This document shows, in pieces, positions 8,290-16,496 of a stretch of DNA of 64,000 bases (its first letter is position 1; the number at the start of each line of letters is the position of its first letter). A program made the position numbers and the translations under genes. Source of the stretch: Phycisphaerae bacterium (GTDB lineage Bacteria; Planctomycetota; Phycisphaerae; Phycisphaerales; Phycisphaeraceae); NCBI GenBank assembly GCA_030425705.1, contig JAUHZU010000001.1:62001-126000 (forward strand), given 5' to 3'. The notes below the pieces were generated by a model. That model was not told where the DNA came from. It ran no database searches and worked only from the letters and a program-made list of their open reading frames with translations.

Positions 8290-8559
8290 ATGAGTATTAC
8301 CGCTGAGAAGAAGCAGGAAGTCATTGGCGCCTACCGCCGGGACGACCAAGACACCGGCAGCCCCGAGGTCCAGGTCGCGGTCCTGACCGCGCGGATCCTT
8401 GAGTTGACCGAGCACCTGAAGGTCCACAAGCACGACTACGCGTCGCGCCGCGGGCTGCTGCAGATGGTGTCCAAGCGGACCCGCCTGTTGCGGTACCTGA
8501 AGAATAACAACCGCCAGGCGTACCTCGACCTGATTGGTCGGCTGGGCCTGCGTAAGTAA
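8290..8559 (+). CDS. rpsO: Small ribosomal subunit protein S15
   Basis: 89 residues, the normal length of S15. It is recognised from [20 protein letters not shown], then the loop with [12 protein letters not shown] and the C terminus [23 protein letters not shown]15 binds the central domain of 16S rRNA early in 30S assembly. It lies upstream of pnp, the classical rpsO-pnp order, with its own promoter and an intrinsic terminator between the two genes. Confidence 0.97.
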   Translation: MSITAEKKQEVIGAYRRDDQDTGSPEVQVAVLTARILELTEHLKVHKHDYASRRGLLQMVSKRTRLLRYLKNNNRQAYLDLIGRLGLRK

Positions 8560-8570
8560 CCGATTTTGGA

Positions 8571-8602
8571 CGCCCGCGCTGCCGCGCGGGCGTCTGTTTT
8601 TT
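8571..8602 (+). terminator. rpsO intrinsic terminator
   Basis: A 9-bp perfect stem (CGCCCGCGC with GCGCGGGCG), four-base loop, then TCTGTTTTTT. Confidence 0.88.
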
Positions 8603-8895
8603 CGGCCCGGCGATCCTGCTGGGCCGGCCCGGCCGGGGCGTGTGTGTACCGCCCGGCCGGCCGCCTCGTGGCCCCGTGATGTAGCGGGCAGGCGACGACG
8701 GCAGTTAGCCCCGTGCATCGTGTGTGACGGCGTGTCACGTACCGTGCCCCCGGCCACCTGTCATCCGAGTCTGGCTTTCCACCAGGCGGCGACAACGCCG
8801 GCGCGAGGTCCGTCTCGATCGCATCGAGCCGCACCACGATGGCGAACCGCCGGCGCACCCTCCCTCCTCCGCGCCATCGAACAAGGAACATCCCG
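8603..8895 (+). promoter_or_regulatory. pnp leader region
   Basis: A 293-bp gap between the rpsO terminator and pnp. It holds several GC-rich self-complementary stretches (for example GTGTGACGG/CGTGTCAC near 8720-8737) and a possible -10 TACCGT at 8739-8744. AAGGAA lies about eight bases before the pnp ATG. PNPase commonly controls its own leader; a structured leader would fit but is not proven. I see no gene here. Confidence 0.35.
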
Positions 8896-11280
8896 ATGTC
8901 CGAAGTGATCCATCGCGTCGAGCTCGAGCTCGCGGGCCGTACCCTGTCCATCGAGACCGGCAAGCTCGCCAAGCAGGCCGGCGGCTCCGTGCTCGTGCAG
9001 TACGGCGAGACCGTCGTGCTCGGCACCGCCGTCCACTCCGACCCCCGCCCGGGCCTGGACTTCTTCCCCCTCACCGTCGACTACCGCGAGAAGCTCAGCG
9101 CGGCCGGCAAGTTCCCCGGCGGCTTCCGCAAGCGCGAAGGCGCTCCGAACCAGAAAGAAATCCTCACCATGCGGAACATCGACCGGCCCATTCGGCCGCT
9201 GTTCCCCAAGGGCTACATCGACGAGGTCCAGATCCAGTGCTGGGTCATGAGCTACGACGGCCAGAACGAGCCGGACGTCCTCGCGGGCATCGCCGCCTCC
9301 GCCGCGCTGTCGATCAGCAACATCCCGTTCCAGGGCCCCGTCGGCAACGTCCGCGTCGGACGGGTTGACGGCGAGCTCGTCGCCATGCCGACCGCCGCGC
9401 AGGACGCCTACTCCGACCTGGACATGCTGCTCTGTGGCCACGAAGACGGCATCAACATGATCGAGGTCGGCGCCTACGAGATGCCCGAGGACGAGCTCAA
9501 CGCGGCTGTCGCCTTCGGCTACGAGTACGTCAAGCAGATCACCCAGCTCATCAAGGACCTGCAGGGCAAGTGCGGCCAGGAAAAGGTCGGCGGCCCGGTG
9601 GTGATCCCCGACGACATCGCCGAGCTGGTGAACAGCAAGCTGGGCGGCCCGCTGCGTGACGCGAAGACGTCCGACGGCACGAAGCTCGACCGCCAGGTCG
9701 CGGTGAAGGAGTGCAAGAAGGCCTTCTTTGCCGAGCACTTCCCCGCCCCCGGCGAAGACGCCACGCCGTTCCAGATCGACCAGTACCGCGACCGCCTGAA
9801 GCTGGCGAAGGTCGCGGCGCACGACCTCGAAGAAGAGATCACCCGCGCGATCATCCGCGACGGCAAGCGGACCGACGGCCGCGCGGCCGACGAGCTGCGC
9901 CGCATCGTCTGCGAGACCGGGCTGCTCCCCCGCGTGCACGGCAGCGGCATGTTCCAGCGCGGCGAGACGCAGGCGCTGGTCACCGCCGTGCTCGGCACCG
10001 GCAAGGACGAGCAGATCGTCGACGGGCTGGGCCAGGAGTACTCCGAGAAGTTCTACCTGCACTACAACTTCCCACCGTTCTCCGTCGGCGAGGCGAAGCG
10101 CATCACCGGCCCGGGCCGGCGCGAGATCGGCCACGGCAAACTCGCCGAGAAGGCGCTGCTGCCCGTGCTCCCGCCCGTCGAGAAGTTCCCCTACACCGTC
10201 CGGCTCGTGTCGGACATCCTCGAGTCCAACGGCTCGTCGTCCATGGCCTCGGCCTGCGGCGGGACACTCGCGCTCATGGACGCCGGCGTACCGATCAACG
10301 CGCCGGTTGCCGGTATCTCCATCGGCCTGATCCGCGCCGACGAGCCGGGCCAGGAAGACGTCTACCTCACCGATATCCAGGGCGAGGAAGACCACTTCGG
10401 CGACATGGACTTCAAGGTCACCGGCACGCGTGCCGGGGTCACGGCCGTGCAGATCGACATGAAGATCCGTGGGCTCACGCTCGACCAGGTCCGCAAGGCG
10501 TTCGACCTCGCGAAGACCAACCGCGTGCAGATCATCGAGATGATCGAGGCCGAGATCCCCGAGCCCCGCAAGGAGCTGTCGCCCTACGCCCCGCGGATGC
10601 TCACGACGCACATCCATCCGGACAAGATCGGCAAGCTGATCGGCCCGGGCGGCAAGACCATCCGCGCCCTCGAAGCCGACACCGGCGCGAAGATCGAGAT
10701 CGAAGAAGACGGCACGGTCTTCCTCTCCGCCGTCGGGGCGGGCAAGGCCGAGAAGGCCCTCGAAGAGGTCGAGAAGCTGTGTGCCGAGGTCAAGGAAGGC
10801 GCGATCTACACCGGCAAGGTGTCGAGCATCAAGGACTTCGGCGCGTTCATCGAGGTCATGCCCGGCCAGGACGGGCTGTGCCACATCTCCGAATTGACCA
10901 CCGGCTTCGTCGATAAAGTGACGGACATCCTGAAGGTCGGCGAAGAGGTCCGCGTGAAGGTGATCCTCGTCGATGACACCGGCCGGGTGAAGCTGTCGCG
11001 CAAGGCCGCGTACCAGGAAGAAGGCATCGAAGACCCGCACGCGAACCGCGAACGCAGCGGCGGCGGTGGTGGGGGCGGCGACCGTGGCGGCCGTGATGGC
11101 GGCGGCGGTCGTGGCCGGGGACGCGGCGGCCGGGGCGGTCGCGGCGGCCGTGACGGCGGCGGCAAGGGCGGCAACGGCGGCGGCGACAAGCCCGACAACG
11201 GCGGGTCGTCCGGCGGCTTCGAAGGCATGGGCGACGGCGGCAACGAGCCCGACGCCCAGCCCGCGAACAGTGAGGGGTAA
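8896..11280 (+). CDS. pnp: Polyribonucleotide nucleotidyltransferase (PNPase)
   Basis: 794 residues from ATG 8896 (MSEVIHRVELELAGRTLSI); ribosome-binding bases AAGGAA support this start over the in-frame ATG at 8839. Order of domains: two RNase PH domains joined by a helical linker, the second with RDGKRTDGRAADELR and the phosphate/catalytic region SNGSSSMASACGGTLA, then a KH domain (IGPGGKTIRALEADTGAKI) and an S1 domain (GKVSSIKDFGAFIEVMPGQDGL). PNPase degrades RNA 3' to 5' with phosphate. After residue about 715 it carries a 75-residue tail rich in Gly, Arg and Asp that ordinary PNPases lack and that resembles RGG RNA-binding tails. Confidence 0.97.
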   Translation: MSEVIHRVELELAGRTLSIETGKLAKQAGGSVLVQYGETVVLGTAVHSDPRPGLDFFPLTVDYREKLSAAGKFPGGFRKREGAPNQKEILTMRNIDRPIRPLFPKGYIDEVQIQCWVMSYDGQNEPDVLAGIAASAALSISNIPFQGPVGNVRVGRVDGELVAMPTAAQDAYSDLDMLLCGHEDGINMIEVGAYEMPEDELNAAVAFGYEYVKQITQLIKDLQGKCGQEKVGGPVVIPDDIAELVNSKLGGPLRDAKTSDGTKLDRQVAVKECKKAFFAEHFPAPGEDATPFQIDQYRDRLKLAKVAAHDLEEEITRAIIRDGKRTDGRAADELRRIVCETGLLPRVHGSGMFQRGETQALVTAVLGTGKDEQIVDGLGQEYSEKFYLHYNFPPFSVGEAKRITGPGRREIGHGKLAEKALLPVLPPVEKFPYTVRLVSDILESNGSSSMASACGGTLALMDAGVPINAPVAGISIGLIRADEPGQEDVYLTDIQGEEDHFGDMDFKVTGTRAGVTAVQIDMKIRGLTLDQVRKAFDLAKTNRVQIIEMIEAEIPEPRKELSPYAPRMLTTHIHPDKIGKLIGPGGKTIRALEADTGAKIEIEEDGTVFLSAVGAGKAEKALEEVEKLCAEVKEGAIYTGKVSSIKDFGAFIEVMPGQDGLCHISELTTGFVDKVTDILKVGEEVRVKVILVDDTGRVKLSRKAAYQEEGIEDPHANRERSGGGGGGGDRGGRDGGGGRGRGRGGRGGRGGRDGGGKGGNGGGDKPDNGGSSGGFEGMGDGGNEPDAQPANSEG
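11058..11220 (+). repeat. GGC/CGN-rich low-complexity tract encoding the PNPase tail
   Basis: A near-triplet repeat of GGC, GGT, GGG and CGN codons at the 3' end of pnp. It encodes Gly/Arg/Asp runs and is likely prone to in-frame length change. Confidence 0.7.
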
Positions 11281-11304
11281 GCCCCCCATCAACCCCGCAA
11301 CACG

Positions 11305-11336
11305 AAGCCGCGGTCCGCTTGGGCCGCGGCTTTTTT
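11305..11336 (+). terminator. pnp intrinsic terminator
   Basis: Stem AAGCCGCGG with CCGCGGCTT (11305-11313 and 11324-11332) followed by a run of T. Confidence 0.85.
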
Positions 11337-11442
11337 GCGCTGCGATCGCGCGGGGGCCGCTGGCCTGTGCCGCGGCGGGGGTGTAGGATTCTTCCGGCTA
11401 TCGCCCGTCTCGTTCATCTCTTGCCTCGGAGGTCTGCTGCCC

Positions 11443-12954
11443 ATGATCGATCGTGCGTTGGTGTTGGGCGGCGGGAGTGCCGGCTTCCTCGCGGCGATCA
11501 CGCTCGCCAAGAAGGTGCCCGGTCTCACGGTGCGCGTCGTGCGGAGCCCTACGATCGGCGTGATCGGGGTCGGCGAGGGGACGACCGCCGCGTTCCCGAG
11601 GCACCTGTTCAACTACCAGGGCCTGGACGCCGGCGACTTCTACCGCTCGGTGCAGCCGACGTGGAAGCTGGGTATCCGCTGCATCTGGGGCAGCGGGCCG
11701 GACTTCTTCTACCCCTTCGCCGAGGAGTTTTCCCGACCGATCGACGGGCTGACGAAGAAGCCGGGGTTCTACGACGCGCCGGAGGGGTCGGACTGGCTGG
11801 GGCCGACGTCGGCGCTGATGTCCAAGGGGAAGGTGTTCGCGCGGCAGCCCGATGGTAAGCCGGACCTGAAGACGCCGCACGCGTTCCACATCGAGAACGA
11901 ACTGCTGGTCGGCTATCTGGAAAAGGTGGCGCGGTCCCTGGGTGTCGAGATCACGGACGGCACGGTGACGTCGGTCGAGACCGGCCCGACCCGCGCCTCG
12001 GGGCGCGAGGAGGCCGGTGTGTCGGCGCTGGTGCTGGACACGGGGGAGCGGCTTACCGCGGACCTGTTCGTCGATGCGTCGGGCTTCCGTTCGGCGCTGC
12101 TCGGCGAGGCGCTCGGGGTCGGGCGGGTGAGCTACACCGACTCGTTGTTCTGCGACCGCGCGGTGATCGGGCGGTGGGAGCGGACCGACGAGCCGACGCC
12201 CGCCTATACGACAGCCGAGACGATGGACCACGGCTGGGCGTGGCGGATCGAGCACGAGCGGTGGGTCAACCGCGGGTACGTCTTCTCGTCGTCCTTTGTG
12301 TCGGACGACGAGGCCGAGGCGGAGCTGCGCCGCAAGAACCCGAAGCTGACCGGCGACACGCGGGTGGTCGGGTTCCGGTCGTACCGGCTGGAGACGATGT
12401 GGTCGGGCAACGTCGTGGGCATCGGCAACGCGAGCGGGTTCGTCGAGCCGCTGGAGGCGACGGCGCTGCAGGCGATCTGCGTGCAGTGCAGCACGCTGGC
12501 GGATGTCCTGGCCGATAGCTCGCGCGAGCCGACGGTCTCGCTGGTCGCGCACTACAACCGGTACAACACGACGCAGTGGGACGACATCCGCGACTTCCTG
12601 TCGATCCACTTCCGCTACAACGACAAGTTGGACACACCGTTCTGGAAGGCCTGCCGATCGGATGTGGCGATCCACGGCGCGCAGCCGGTCGTGGATTTTT
12701 ACCGGGAGAACGGTCCGAGCACGCTGCTGGCGGGGCTGATCCTCGCGCCGACCAACTCGTTCGGGTTCCAGGGCTACTACAGCATGCTCGCCGGCCAGCG
12801 CGTGCCGTGCGATCGGACGTACGACGCCCCGGCGGGGGAACAGCAGGCGTGGTCGCAATGGATAGGCAAAGTCGGCGACTGGGCCGCGGCGGGCATGGAT
12901 ACCGCCGAGGTGATCGGCTTCTTCCGCGGGGTGGGGTGGTGGCCGGGCGGATAG
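11443..12954 (+). CDS. Tryptophan-halogenase family flavoprotein
   Basis: 503 residues starting at 11443, with CGGAGG upstream. The FAD-binding GxGxxG box is LVLGGGSAGFLAA (residues 7-19), followed by GVGEGTT. A lysine in the position of the catalytic lysine of PrnA-type halogenases is present (Lys75 in TWKLGIR), as is the C-terminal family signature GNASGFVEPLEATAL. The WxWxIP motif typical of true flavin halogenases reads WAWRIEH here (residues 265-271), so isoleucine-proline is lost. It may therefore be a halogenase-fold monooxygenase rather than a halogenase. No flavin reductase or biosynthetic cluster flanks it. Confidence 0.82.
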   Translation: MIDRALVLGGGSAGFLAAITLAKKVPGLTVRVVRSPTIGVIGVGEGTTAAFPRHLFNYQGLDAGDFYRSVQPTWKLGIRCIWGSGPDFFYPFAEEFSRPIDGLTKKPGFYDAPEGSDWLGPTSALMSKGKVFARQPDGKPDLKTPHAFHIENELLVGYLEKVARSLGVEITDGTVTSVETGPTRASGREEAGVSALVLDTGERLTADLFVDASGFRSALLGEALGVGRVSYTDSLFCDRAVIGRWERTDEPTPAYTTAETMDHGWAWRIEHERWVNRGYVFSSSFVSDDEAEAELRRKNPKLTGDTRVVGFRSYRLETMWSGNVVGIGNASGFVEPLEATALQAICVQCSTLADVLADSSREPTVSLVAHYNRYNTTQWDDIRDFLSIHFRYNDKLDTPFWKACRSDVAIHGAQPVVDFYRENGPSTLLAGLILAPTNSFGFQGYYSMLAGQRVPCDRTYDAPAGEQQAWSQWIGKVGDWAAAGMDTAEVIGFFRGVGWWPGG

Positions 12955-12976
12955 TCGTCTCTCGCGGAAGATATTG

Positions 12977-13006
12977 TTGACTTCGGACCCTTTGTGCTGG
13001 TTTATT
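12977..13006 (+). promoter_or_regulatory. Possible promoter of the PEP-CTERM gene
   Basis: TTGACT, 18 bases, TTTATT. The predicted leader of about 85 bases ends in GGAGGAGTGATT before the ATG. Confidence 0.35.
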
Positions 13007-13099
13007 GTGCTGTGGGAGTTACACTGGCGGTAGATATGGGTGGCCGAAGCCGGTGCGGTGTACCGGTGTAAACATCTCTTTACCCATGGAGGAGTGATT

Positions 13100-13948
13100 A
13101 TGAAGACTCGATTGGCCCTCAGCGGCCTGGTTGGCTTGGTTGTCGCGAGCGCGGCGGTGGCGGCCCCCGTGACCTGGAACGGGTCCACGGACGGCAACTG
13201 GGAGACCGGCACGAACTGGAGCACCGGTTCTATGCCCAACCTCGACGGCACCGACACCGCGACGATCGGCAACGGCGACACCGTCACCTACAACCCCGGG
13301 CCCGACCTGACCATCAACGCCGGCAGCAGCTTGACTATCAACGGTGGCAGCACCTGGCAGCAGGGGCCCACCAACTGGAGCCAGGTCAACGGCGGCTCGC
13401 TCGTGCTGGATAACGGCACGTTCTCCCGCACCGGCGGCGGCAACCTCGTGCTCGGCTTCAACGACGGCGACGATGCCACCCTCTCACTCGATAATGGGTC
13501 GGAGATCAACCTCGGCGGCGAGCTCTGGCTGGGCCACACCTCGGCGATCACCAACCAGATCATCTCCGTCAACATCGCTGGTGGCAGCTCGATCAACGCT
13601 ACCACACCGGGCGCGGTCGGGCTCTGGCTCTGGGACCCCGACGCGGCGGGCAATGACTTCAATATCAACTTCGAGTCGGGCTTGGCGGTCAGCTCGATCA
13701 ACGCACGCCTCGGGGTCCGCACGGTGGCGGGCAGCGGGGGCAACGCCGCGCTCTGGGAAACCCTCTGGAACGACGGCATCCTCACGATCGATGGTGGCAA
13801 CGCCGGCAACTTCTCCGACCACTTCGTCACTTCCGGTACGCCCGGGACATCCGACTACTCGATCCAGACCATCCCCGTCCCCGAGCCTGGCTCGTTGGCG
13901 CTCCTGGGACTGGGTGGACTAATGATCGCTCGTCGGCGGCGTGGCTGA
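13100..13948 (+). CDS. PEP-CTERM sorted extracellular protein
   Basis: 282 residues. A signal peptide spans residues 1-22 (cleavage near AVAAPVTW). The body is Gly/Asn/Thr/Ser-rich with beta-helix-like repeats (WNGSTDGNWETGTNWSTG), typical of surface proteins. The C terminus is a textbook PEP-CTERM signal: VPEPGS, a hydrophobic helix (LALLGLGGLMIA) and RRRR. Such proteins are recognised by an exosortase and exported to the outer surface or exopolysaccharide; no exosortase gene lies in the window. GGAGG eight bases before ATG 13100 fixes the start. A terminator follows, so it is a single-gene unit. Confidence 0.9.
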   Translation: MKTRLALSGLVGLVVASAAVAAPVTWNGSTDGNWETGTNWSTGSMPNLDGTDTATIGNGDTVTYNPGPDLTINAGSSLTINGGSTWQQGPTNWSQVNGGSLVLDNGTFSRTGGGNLVLGFNDGDDATLSLDNGSEINLGGELWLGHTSAITNQIISVNIAGGSSINATTPGAVGLWLWDPDAAGNDFNINFESGLAVSSINARLGVRTVAGSGGNAALWETLWNDGILTIDGGNAGNFSDHFVTSGTPGTSDYSIQTIPVPEPGSLALLGLGGLMIARRRRG

Positions 13949-13974
13949 ATTGATCGTCTCTGAGATACGCACCC

Positions 13975-14003
13975 ACCGCGGCCAAGTCGGCCGCGGTTTT
14001 TTT
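13975..14003 (+). terminator. Intrinsic terminator of the PEP-CTERM gene
   Basis: Stem ACCGCGGCC with GGCCGCGGT (13975-13983, 13989-13997), loop AAGTC, then seven T. Confidence 0.88.
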
Positions 14004-14057
14004 GCGCGCCCTTAGGGGTGGTGGGTGCGAGAAGGTGCTGCCCGTCGCGACCCTGAC

Positions 14058-15101
14058 TTACCGCCAGCGGTGCGGTCCGAAGCTGGCCTCGTAGTAGGGG
14101 ACCATCATCCGGCCTGGCGGGCAGAGGGTGTCGATGCGTTCGCGGTCTGCGTCGGTGATCTGGACATCCAGCGCTTTCAGGTTGCTGGCGAGCTGTTCCG
14201 GCGTGCGCGGGCCCATGATCGCGCTGCTCACGCCCGGCTGCTGCGCGACCCACGCGAGCGCGAGCGCGTCGAGGGTGCAGCCCTTGTCGTCGGCGAGCTG
14301 CGCCAGCCCTTCGACCGCATCGAGGGCCTTGTCGTTCTGCAGCATCGTGCCGCCGCGCCCCTCCCCGCCGGCGTATCGCGCATCCTTAGGGATGTCCTTG
14401 CCCCGCCGGTACTTGCCCGACAGCAGCCCGCCGGCGAGCGGTGACCAGGGCAGCAGCCCGAGGCCGTAGGTCTGGGCCATCGGCACGAGTTCGCGTTCGA
14501 TCCGCCGGTCCAGCAGGTGGTAGGGCGGCTGCTCGGTGACGTAGCGGTTCAGCCCGTGGCGTTCGCTGAGCCAGAGCGACTCGACGACCTGCCAGGCCGC
14601 GAAGGTCGAGCAGCCGATGTAGCGGACCTTGCCCGCGCGGACGAGGTCGTCGAGTGCACGCAGCGTCTCGTCGGTTGCGCACTCGTTGTGTGGGCGGTGG
14701 ATCTGGTAGAGGTCGATGTAGTCGACGTCCAGCCGTTTCAGGGAGGCGTGGCACTGCTCGATGACCTGTCGGCGGGAGTTGCCCCAGCGGTTGGGGTCGA
14801 GCTTCGCGAGCAGCGGGTTGTCGCCGTGCTGCGCCTTGAACATGTTGCCGTGGCACTTGGTAGCGACGACCAGCCGGTCGCGGACGTCGGGGCCGAGGTC
14901 CTGGAGGGCTCGGCCGAGGATCCGTTCGGATGCGCCGTGGTTGTAGACGTTAGCGGTGTCCAGGAGGTTGATGCCGTGCTCGACGGCGGAGCGGGTCATG
15001 GCGACGGCGGTGTCGGCGTCGGTGGTGTCGCCGAAGGTCATGGTCCCGAGCGTGAGCGGCGAGACGCGGATGCCGGTGCGACCGAGGTAGCGTGTGTGCA
15101 T
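14058..15101 (-). CDS. Aldo/keto reductase
   Basis: 347 residues of the AKR TIM-barrel family (YajO/Tas-like). Motifs: MHTRYLGRTGIRVSPLTLGT at the start, the catalytic set with Asp and Tyr in DTANVYNHGASE, the lysine in ATKCHGN, the histidine in DLYQIHRPH, and the NADPH site near MGPRTPEQL. It reduces aldehydes or ketones with NADPH; the substrate is unknown. The start at 15101 matches the family N terminus; the same frame stays open far upstream but has no family similarity. It diverges from the next gene with an 96-bp intergenic region containing TACGAT and its near complement. Confidence 0.93.
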   Translation of the reverse strand: MHTRYLGRTGIRVSPLTLGTMTFGDTTDADTAVAMTRSAVEHGINLLDTANVYNHGASERILGRALQDLGPDVRDRLVVATKCHGNMFKAQHGDNPLLAKLDPNRWGNSRRQVIEQCHASLKRLDVDYIDLYQIHRPHNECATDETLRALDDLVRAGKVRYIGCSTFAAWQVVESLWLSERHGLNRYVTEQPPYHLLDRRIERELVPMAQTYGLGLLPWSPLAGGLLSGKYRRGKDIPKDARYAGGEGRGGTMLQNDKALDAVEGLAQLADDKGCTLDALALAWVAQQPGVSSAIMGPRTPEQLASNLKALDVQITDADRERIDTLCPPGRMMVPYYEASFGPHRWR

Positions 15102-15197
15102 GGTGGGCCTGAAATCGTTGTGGCGGCGGGGGGTGTCCGATACGATAGTTGCCCCGTGGGGCGGTGGTTCGATTCTAGCCCGCGAATGGAGCAGAGG

Positions 15198-16445
15198 ATG
15201 GCCCGGACGGCAGGACAGGTACGGCGGATGGGTTGGCATGTTGCATGGCTGCTGGTATTGCTGCTGGCACCGGCAGCGTTCGCGCAAGGCGAGGACGGGC
15301 CGATGCGGCTGAGCGAGGTGAACCGCATGATCCGTGCGGACCAGACGCCGGCCCAGGTGATCGAGGCGGCCGCGACGCGTGGCATCGACTTCGAGCTCAA
15401 CCGGTCGACGCTGAGGCGCCTGGACCAGTGGGGCTTTACCGAAGAGCAGATCGAGCAACTCCGCCGGATCAGCGCGGGCGAGGACCCCGGCGACGCGGAG
15501 ATGGAGGGCGACCCCGCCGAGGGTGAGGCGGGGGAACGGGAGGCGGGAGACTACGCCGTTGGCTACCGGGATGGCGACGGCACGCACGACGCGGAGAAGC
15601 GGCGGATCGAGCGTGCGATCGAGGCGGCGCACCTGGGTTACGAGCGCATCGAGCTGTCTCGCGTCACGCTGTACTGTGAGCGTCGACGGGCGCGTGGGCT
15701 CGCCGAACTGCTCGCCGCGACCGAGCGGGCGGTGATCGACCGGTTCCCCGCGAGCATCGCCAACGCCATCGACCCGCGGTCGGCGCACATCGTGGTGATC
15801 GACGGCGAGAGCGAGTGGGCCCGCTGGCTCGCGGCGTTTCAGGACAGCTACGAGCAGGACGGGATCACCTACCCGCCCACACCCGAGGGCGACTTCAAGA
15901 CCCGCATGGCCAACTCGCCCGGCTACACGACCGGGATCGTCTCGGCCGTGCGCGGCGACCTCATGTCCAGCGAGGAGCAGCTCCAGCGCAGCGTGACCTA
16001 CCACCTCGGCCACCTGATGATGACCGGCGCTTCCCGGCCGGACGGCTTCCTCCAGCGCCCGGCGCACGACACGCTTGTCACCGGCTTCGGGAACCTGACC
16101 GAGACGATCGCGATGGGAAGCCCCTCGGTCATGGTCTATTCGTACTCCGAGCGTGACCTGGACGGCGACGAGAGCTGGGACCAGCGCGTCCGCGGGCGTT
16201 TTAGTGACGGCAAGATCACCGGCGTCACGGATGTCTGGACGTTCTCGACCGACACGATGGAGCCTGGCCAGTATGCCGAGGCATGGTCGATCGTTTCGCT
16301 CCTGTGCCAGGCCCCCGAGAAGTTCGCCGAGGCCGTGCTCCTGGTCCAGCAGGAAGAGGCGTCGATGCCGGAGGCGGTCCGTACCGCCTACGAGTTAGAC
16401 GATGCGCGGCTGCTGCAGGGCTGGCGCCAATGGGCCGGGCGGTAA
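15198..16445 (+). CDS. Secreted protein with degenerate gluzincin-like domain
   Basis: 415 residues from ATG 15198, which has GGAG six bases upstream (ATG 15186 is an alternative). A signal peptide covers residues about 12-32 (AWLLVLLLAPAAFAQ). Residues about 35-90 are a small helical module (LSEVNRMIRADQTPAQVIEA), followed by an acidic linker. The C-terminal 250 residues follow the layout of the peptidase-MA-like protein at 47629-49110, but where that one has HEASH this one has HLGHL (YHLGHLMMTGA), and LHEGLAEYL is replaced by VTGFGNLTET. The zinc-protease active site therefore appears lost, and the protein may bind rather than cut. Function unknown. Confidence 0.7.
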   Translation: MARTAGQVRRMGWHVAWLLVLLLAPAAFAQGEDGPMRLSEVNRMIRADQTPAQVIEAAATRGIDFELNRSTLRRLDQWGFTEEQIEQLRRISAGEDPGDAEMEGDPAEGEAGEREAGDYAVGYRDGDGTHDAEKRRIERAIEAAHLGYERIELSRVTLYCERRRARGLAELLAATERAVIDRFPASIANAIDPRSAHIVVIDGESEWARWLAAFQDSYEQDGITYPPTPEGDFKTRMANSPGYTTGIVSAVRGDLMSSEEQLQRSVTYHLGHLMMTGASRPDGFLQRPAHDTLVTGFGNLTETIAMGSPSVMVYSYSERDLDGDESWDQRVRGRFSDGKITGVTDVWTFSTDTMEPGQYAEAWSIVSLLCQAPEKFAEAVLLVQQEEASMPEAVRTAYELDDARLLQGWRQWAGR

Positions 16446-16496
16446 GGGTGCCCGGCCCGGTTGTGACTCACGACCTTTCTCGATAGGACACACGTC

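Noticed and set aside
8761-11292. 843-residue open frame antisense to pnp
   Set aside because: Shadow of pnp; composition typical of antisense GC-rich frames.
15166-15175. T-loop-like GGTTCGATTC suggesting a tRNA
   Set aside because: The flanks do not pair as a T-stem or acceptor stem, and no anticodon arm can be drawn.
15102-16067. N-terminal extension of the aldo/keto reductase frame
   Set aside because: The frame is open but has no similarity to the family and runs antisense to the next gene.
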